A stretch of DNA of 64,000 nt from NCBI GenBank assembly GCA_004020315.1, contig SAQG01000038.1:1-64000 (forward strand), written 5' to 3'. The notes under the pieces were generated by a model. That model had not been told where the DNA came from. It saw only the letters and a list, made by a program, of their open reading frames with translations, and searched no databases. Source of the stretch: Mesorhizobium sp. (GTDB taxonomy: Bacteria > Pseudomonadota > Alphaproteobacteria > Rhizobiales > Rhizobiaceae). Positions 60,236 through 64,000 of the stretch are shown piece after piece. Positions within the stretch are counted from its first letter, which is position 1. Every line of letters begins with the position of its first letter. The position numbers and the translations under genes were made by a program.

Positions 60236-62890
60236 TCACGAACACGGATTCATGGCAGACACCATGAGGCGATCGATGCGGTTAGCGACCAAGCTGGCTG
60301 CGCCTGTGGGTTTCAGCCGCCAGCTGGAAGCAGCGGAGTTCTGAGGAGATGCGACGAGCGCCACCCAAAGCTCGCGAAGCGCATTGAAATACGTGAGCAC
60401 TGTCAGATACGGATCGGCGGGATCTTCCCCTTCTTGCGTCGGGCTGGAAGTCAGTGCCTGCGCGCCTGCCAGCAGGGTCTGCATGCTCCGAAGAAAGAGG
60501 AGTTTAGGCCCGCGATCCTGACTCGCCACACCGATGTAGAGGCGGGCTGGCTCTCGTGTCGATGGCACAGTCCTGGCGAAGAAGCTGTCGGTACGGTGGA
60601 TGCCGGGTGGCGGAAATACGGCCGTCTCCGAACGATCGAACAAGGCTGCGATCTGTTTCTCCGCCCTTCGGACGGTCGCGGTCGAAGCGACGATTTTGGA
60701 CGAATGAGTCCATGAAGACCCGGCCGCGACGACAGCAGGTCGATCGCTGTTTCGTAGAGTGCGGCCACCGTTCCAAGCGGGCCAGAGATCAGGTGCAGTT
60801 CGTCCTGGATGACAAGATCCGGCGGATCGAGCCGATGCCCGTTTCCGAAGGGGCGACCTTCGCCTGGCCCATACGCGCCGAAGAACCCCTTGTCCGGATC
60901 ATACCGGTCTACGTGTCCAAAGAATGCGCCGCTCTTGCCAATCCATGGAAGGGAGGCAAATTTGTCCACCGTGGCGATGAGAAATGCGGGAAGACGGCGG
61001 TAAATTGGCTCGTCCACCACGAGCACCGGCAGGTGTCGATCCCGCGTGAAGTCGCATTCGGCGTTCTCGCATTTGAGCACTAGATTCTGCGGAGCCGTCC
61101 TGTTGGGCGTGAAGTGGAAGCTCTCTGGCTTGAAGGGCTCACCACACCACGGACATGCCTTCAGTGGCACCGGGGATTTCGTCTTAGGTCTGCTCTGGTA
61201 CCGCTTCAGCCAGGTCGTCGCGGCGTCCTTGTCGGAAGAATTTCGCGGCTGGATTGTTCGGTGAGGCTGCGCCGCCCACCCAGAGTCCAATCTCGATCGG
61301 CCATTCGCCAAGCGTCTTCCGGCCATTGTCATCATGGGTCCGCAGGAATTCGAGCGCGCAGACGAGACCAGCGGCGTGAGCAGGCGTAACGTGTAGCGCA
61401 TGATGACGCTGATGCCCGCACCCAGCACGCCAGATCCGCGGAGCCGCCTCAGCACAATCGCATAGGCGGCAAGTCCAAGATACGCTCTTGCCGCCGCCGG
61501 TCGGAAAAAAAGCAGGTCGACGATCTCACGCTCACCACTGTTTCGGTCGGTCACGCCAACGAGATTGAGGAGGACGAAGGCTAGCTGGAACGGCCGCCAT
61601 GTTGGCGGGTCTACATCGCCCGGCAGCTTCTTCTGGATCACTGCCTCGCGCCGGCGGTTGGCCATCGCCATCGCCGTATTCATCAGGCCGAATGCTTCAC
61701 GCGCCACCGTATCACGCTTAAGGAGATCTATCCCATCGCGAATCCTGCTGCCGGCGGTGTCAACTTTTTCCAGAAGCGCCTGGCCCGTCTTTAGCCGTCT
61801 CGGCGCAAGCCCTGTCATCATTCCTTCCTGACCCCGCCGCCACTCGGCGTAAAGTTCAGGCAGTGAATCCAAGGCTGCACTGACCGCTTCGGCTCCGGAA
61901 ACGGCAGCCCGAGCGAGAGCCTCCATGCCGAACTCGACGCCATCGCTCCTTGCCGGGACGACACGCTCCACCTCCTGCTGCGGAAGGAAATCGGTCCAAA
62001 CACGCGTCACGGGGAGCGGATCGTTCGTCGCGTCACGCCGTTCTTGCCAGCCGGCAGATGTGTTGCGACCAACGGCATATTCGCGGACATCGCGATAATG
62101 GAGATCGCCCAGCCTAAGTTCGAAATCATCGGACTGGTAGGTGGACAGGTCGCTGCGCGGATAAAATCCATCCGCACATTCGAGCTCGATCCGGGTCTGG
62201 AACGCATAGGCCACGTCCTTGTACGGAGCCTTTGTGCTCCGTCGACGGTTTACCAAGAAGACGGTGATGACGCGCAGACGCTCTTCAGCCCCTTCCGGAG
62301 TCTTTTAACGGAGCACACGGTGTGAACGGCGACTTCGATGCCGCCGCCCGGCCTGTGAGGCGCAGCGCTTTCCGGCAGCGGGATCCCGGACTGGTTCCGA
62401 GTGACGTCGAGGACGATCGCGGCTTCGCCGGAAACCCGAACCCAACGGAGGTTCTCGGGCTTTTCTGGCTTTGGCTTGCCCTTTCCCGACACTTCGGGAA
62501 TGAGGAGCGCATCGGGCAATGGGGGCTCCGTCTTATAGTTCCCCCATGTTGCGCGCAGCGTGACTTGACTCACCGTTTCCGGAAGAACCACCGTCAACCC
62601 TATCGACGACGGAAGAAACCTGTCCCGCGGTGGTTGGTCAGTCGAATCCTTCTCATCGACCTCCTCCTCGACAGCGGAGTCCAGCGTCTCACTGGCGAGA
62701 AGGTCGTCGGCGGTTTCTTCGATGGTTTCCTCGCCGTCAGGTATCACAGGCGCAACACCGTCGTAGGCGGGAACGATAAAGCCCCCGACGTACCAGCGAT
62801 TGCTTCTTGGTCAGGACTTCGCGTGCGAGATCCTGATCAAGGTCAGGATTCGGGCCGACTAGGTCGGATATATCGCGATTTGGACCAGCG
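60236..62890 (-). pseudogene. DISARM DrmA-like helicase, frameshifted and truncated
   Basis: Minus strand. Pieces: GPNPDLDQDLAREVLTKK (62.8 kb), shift, WYVGGFIVPAYDG and IPDGEETIEETADDLLASE, PSSIGLTVVLPETVSQVTLR, a -1 shift in an A run near 62305, then VNRRRSTKAPYKDVAYAFQT. The Walker A FPTGGGK at about 61490-61508 is readable only in another frame next to a seven-T run. Then a zinc knuckle CPWCGEPF, TVDKFASLPW, and the DEAH-box region VIQDELHLISGPLGTVAALY. A further shift at about 60720 leads to FPPPGIHRTDSFFARTVPST and TVLTYFNALREL, after which the C-terminal helicase part is lost. These blocks are as I recall them for DrmA, the helicase of DISARM antiphage systems. At least four lesions make it inactive. 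Confidence 0.65.
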
Positions 62891-62959
62891 AAGCCCCAGT
62901 GAGGATCGTGGCTGGCCGTTGATCGGAAACGAATCGGAGGCACCTTCAGGTAACGCACG

Positions 62960-63664
62960 ATGAAGTTCACCATTTCCCTTTCTGATGCAGCTCGTCACAC
63001 TATTACGCTTGCCACACTGGAAGCCTATGTTCTCGGAGATGGTCGTCCGCGCCGAACAAAGCTGGAAACGCTGGGGTATCTTTGGGGCTTCAGTCGCGAG
63101 GACTCGAAAGGAACGACCCATTTCCATGTCGATCTTATGAGTCTCAGCATTTCAGCCAAGCGATCACGGAACAGCGTGAAGCCCAACGATCAGGCTGTCC
63201 GCCTGAAGAGCGAACTGATGGATCGATGGGCACCACACTTGACGCTCATCGGTGATTTCCACAGTCATACCTATGAAAATCTTGCCGAGGTACGGGACAT
63301 TCGTGGATTCGAGTTTTCGGATGCTGACGAAGCATCATTTCTAGACGACGACTTCCTGTGGGAGCGGGCTAACGACCAGCCAATCATGCTGGCAATGACA
63401 ATCTGCAAGCTGGCGCGGGTCCATGAAAAGCATGCCGCTGAGACCATACGCTCGAACATTGCGCATTTCGACGTGGGTGAATTTCGGTTCTGGTTGAATG
63501 CTGCTGTTGGATTCCTAGACGCCTCCGGGTCCAGACGCTGCACTGGGAATCGTCCTTCAAACGTGAAACTCAGAATTGATTCTCGCTTCTACAATTACTC
63601 GAGAGACAGGCTCGTTGTTGCTACCCGTGCATTGATTTCCTCGCCTTCTCCCATGGGAGCTTAA
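62960..63664 (+). CDS. JAB/MPN-like putative metalloprotease, function unknown
   Basis: 234 residues. The central block LTLIGDFHSHTYEN and, after a 15-residue stretch, FEFSDADEAS fit the HxH...SxxD zinc signature of JAMM/MPN domains, with a longer gap than usual. Bacterial JAB proteins cleave ubiquitin-like conjugates or peptides and are frequent in defence islands. The start at 62960 is divergent from the broken helicase, overlapping its upstream region, so both may belong to the same lost defence locus. The assignment rests on one motif; a different metal-dependent fold is possible. Confidence 0.5.
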   Translation: MKFTISLSDAARHTITLATLEAYVLGDGRPRRTKLETLGYLWGFSREDSKGTTHFHVDLMSLSISAKRSRNSVKPNDQAVRLKSELMDRWAPHLTLIGDFHSHTYENLAEVRDIRGFEFSDADEASFLDDDFLWERANDQPIMLAMTICKLARVHEKHAAETIRSNIAHFDVGEFRFWLNAAVGFLDASGSRRCTGNRPSNVKLRIDSRFYNYSRDRLVVATRALISSPSPMGA

Positions 63665-63746
63665 GTTTCGTGCGGAAAAACGATTATCAAGAACTCGCCG
63701 ACGTAAGTGCGGAAATTGGCACGTACAGGCAGGCCTTACGGTTGGA

Positions 63747-64000
63747 ATGATAATGACACCTAGAGCTCATCTTATGACTTGCGAGTCGGTTTCCGATCTA
63801 ACTACGCGAAATATCAATCGTCACAGCTATGTCCCTGTGGTTCATGACGGTGGTTTCGGGGGACTATTCTTTGCAGAACGCTTCTTCGACGCGACACCGC
63901 CGAGTGGAAAAATCTCTGAGCGTGTTTCCGCTCCAGAAGAGACGTTGGTTGGAGCCGACGCAAGCATTTCTAGACTTCATCCGAGACGCCGACCAAAGGC
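63747..64000 (+). CDS. Unidentified protein, 3' end outside window
   Basis: An open frame from the ATG at 63747 to the window edge, at least 84 codons, with MTPRAHLMTCESVSDL and VVHDGGFGGLFFAERFFDA. A tiny 26-codon frame from a GTG at 63670 ends at 63750, overlapping its start as ATGA, which would be typical of coupled genes. I do not recognise the family. It is co-directional with the JAB-like gene, 80 bp downstream, and could be part of the same operon. Confidence 0.4.
   Translation, partial: MIMTPRAHLMTCESVSDLTTRNINRHSYVPVVHDGGFGGLFFAERFFDATPPSGKISERVSAPEETLVGADASISRLHPRRRPK

Noticed and set aside
1..64000. CRISPR array, rRNA or tRNA genes
   Set aside because: No regularly spaced repeats and no recognisable RNA gene sequence was seen on reading; a tRNAscan or Infernal run would be needed to be certain.

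Overview
The window looks like an accessory, island-like region of an alphaproteobacterium, most plausibly a rhizobium close to Mesorhizobium. That assignment is an inference. It rests on the gene families, the GC-rich codon use, the many decayed insertion sequences, and two divergent pairs of a DUF2285-type protein with an XRE regulator (48.3-50.0 kb). Those pairs match the published qseM/qseC quorum-sensing switch of Mesorhizobium symbiosis islands, and a LuxR-type regulator lies just upstream. I saw no rRNA, tRNA or CRISPR array.

Layout. 0-3 kb: an ATP-grasp ligase cut by the window edge and a DoeA-like M24 hydrolase. 3-4.9 kb: IS110 debris. 4.9-15.6 kb: an M20 amidohydrolase, a polyamine-type ABC importer with fused permeases, and a catabolic run (ThDP enzyme, cyclase-family hydrolase, SDR) ending in a frameshifted aldehyde dehydrogenase. 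15.6-20.4 kb: a resolvase scrap, an Asp/Glu-type racemase, IS3 and IS110 remnants and a D-Ala-D-Ala-ligase-like gene. 20.4-28.4 kb: a complete peptide-type ABC operon and an S9 peptidase, followed by an IS5-family element with a damaged transposase. 29.3-31.3 kb: alanine racemase and a GNAT acetyltransferase. 31.5-40.2 kb: methylaspartate ammonia-lyase, class III CoA-transferase, CitE-like lyase, LysR regulator, aldehyde dehydrogenase, class I fumarase/mesaconase and an Lrp regulator. Together these read as a route from 3-methylaspartate or mesaconate to acetyl-CoA and pyruvate.

41.0-43.0 kb holds a compact three-gene operon: a TIR protein, a protein with two membrane hairpins (DUF4231/SLATT type), and a second, ThsB-like TIR protein. 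It looks like a Thoeris-like antiphage module with a membrane effector and is the best candidate for an undescribed system. 43.2-46.1 kb: IS66 and IS3 remnants and an intact class III aminotransferase whose promoter and 5' end are duplicated in decayed form at 40.2 kb. 47-50.3 kb: the LuxR regulator and the duplicated qseM/qseC-like modules, one with paired palindromic operators. 50.7-53.6 kb: a DMT exporter overlapping a fusion of argininosuccinate-synthase-like and 2-oxoglutarate dioxygenase domains, a second strong candidate for new chemistry. 53.8-56.7 kb: a graveyard of gene ends (aminotransferase, aldehyde dehydrogenase, IS630, integrase). 57-59.9 kb: OmpW-like porin and a second S9 peptidase. 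60.2-62.9 kb: a frameshifted helicase resembling DISARM DrmA, divergent from a JAB/MPN-like protein; a last gene runs off the end.

Taken together, the region couples import and breakdown of peptides, amino acids (including D-forms) and polyamine-like compounds with defence genes and mobile-element control. Many partial copies of the aminotransferase/semialdehyde-dehydrogenase families suggest repeated insertion and decay.
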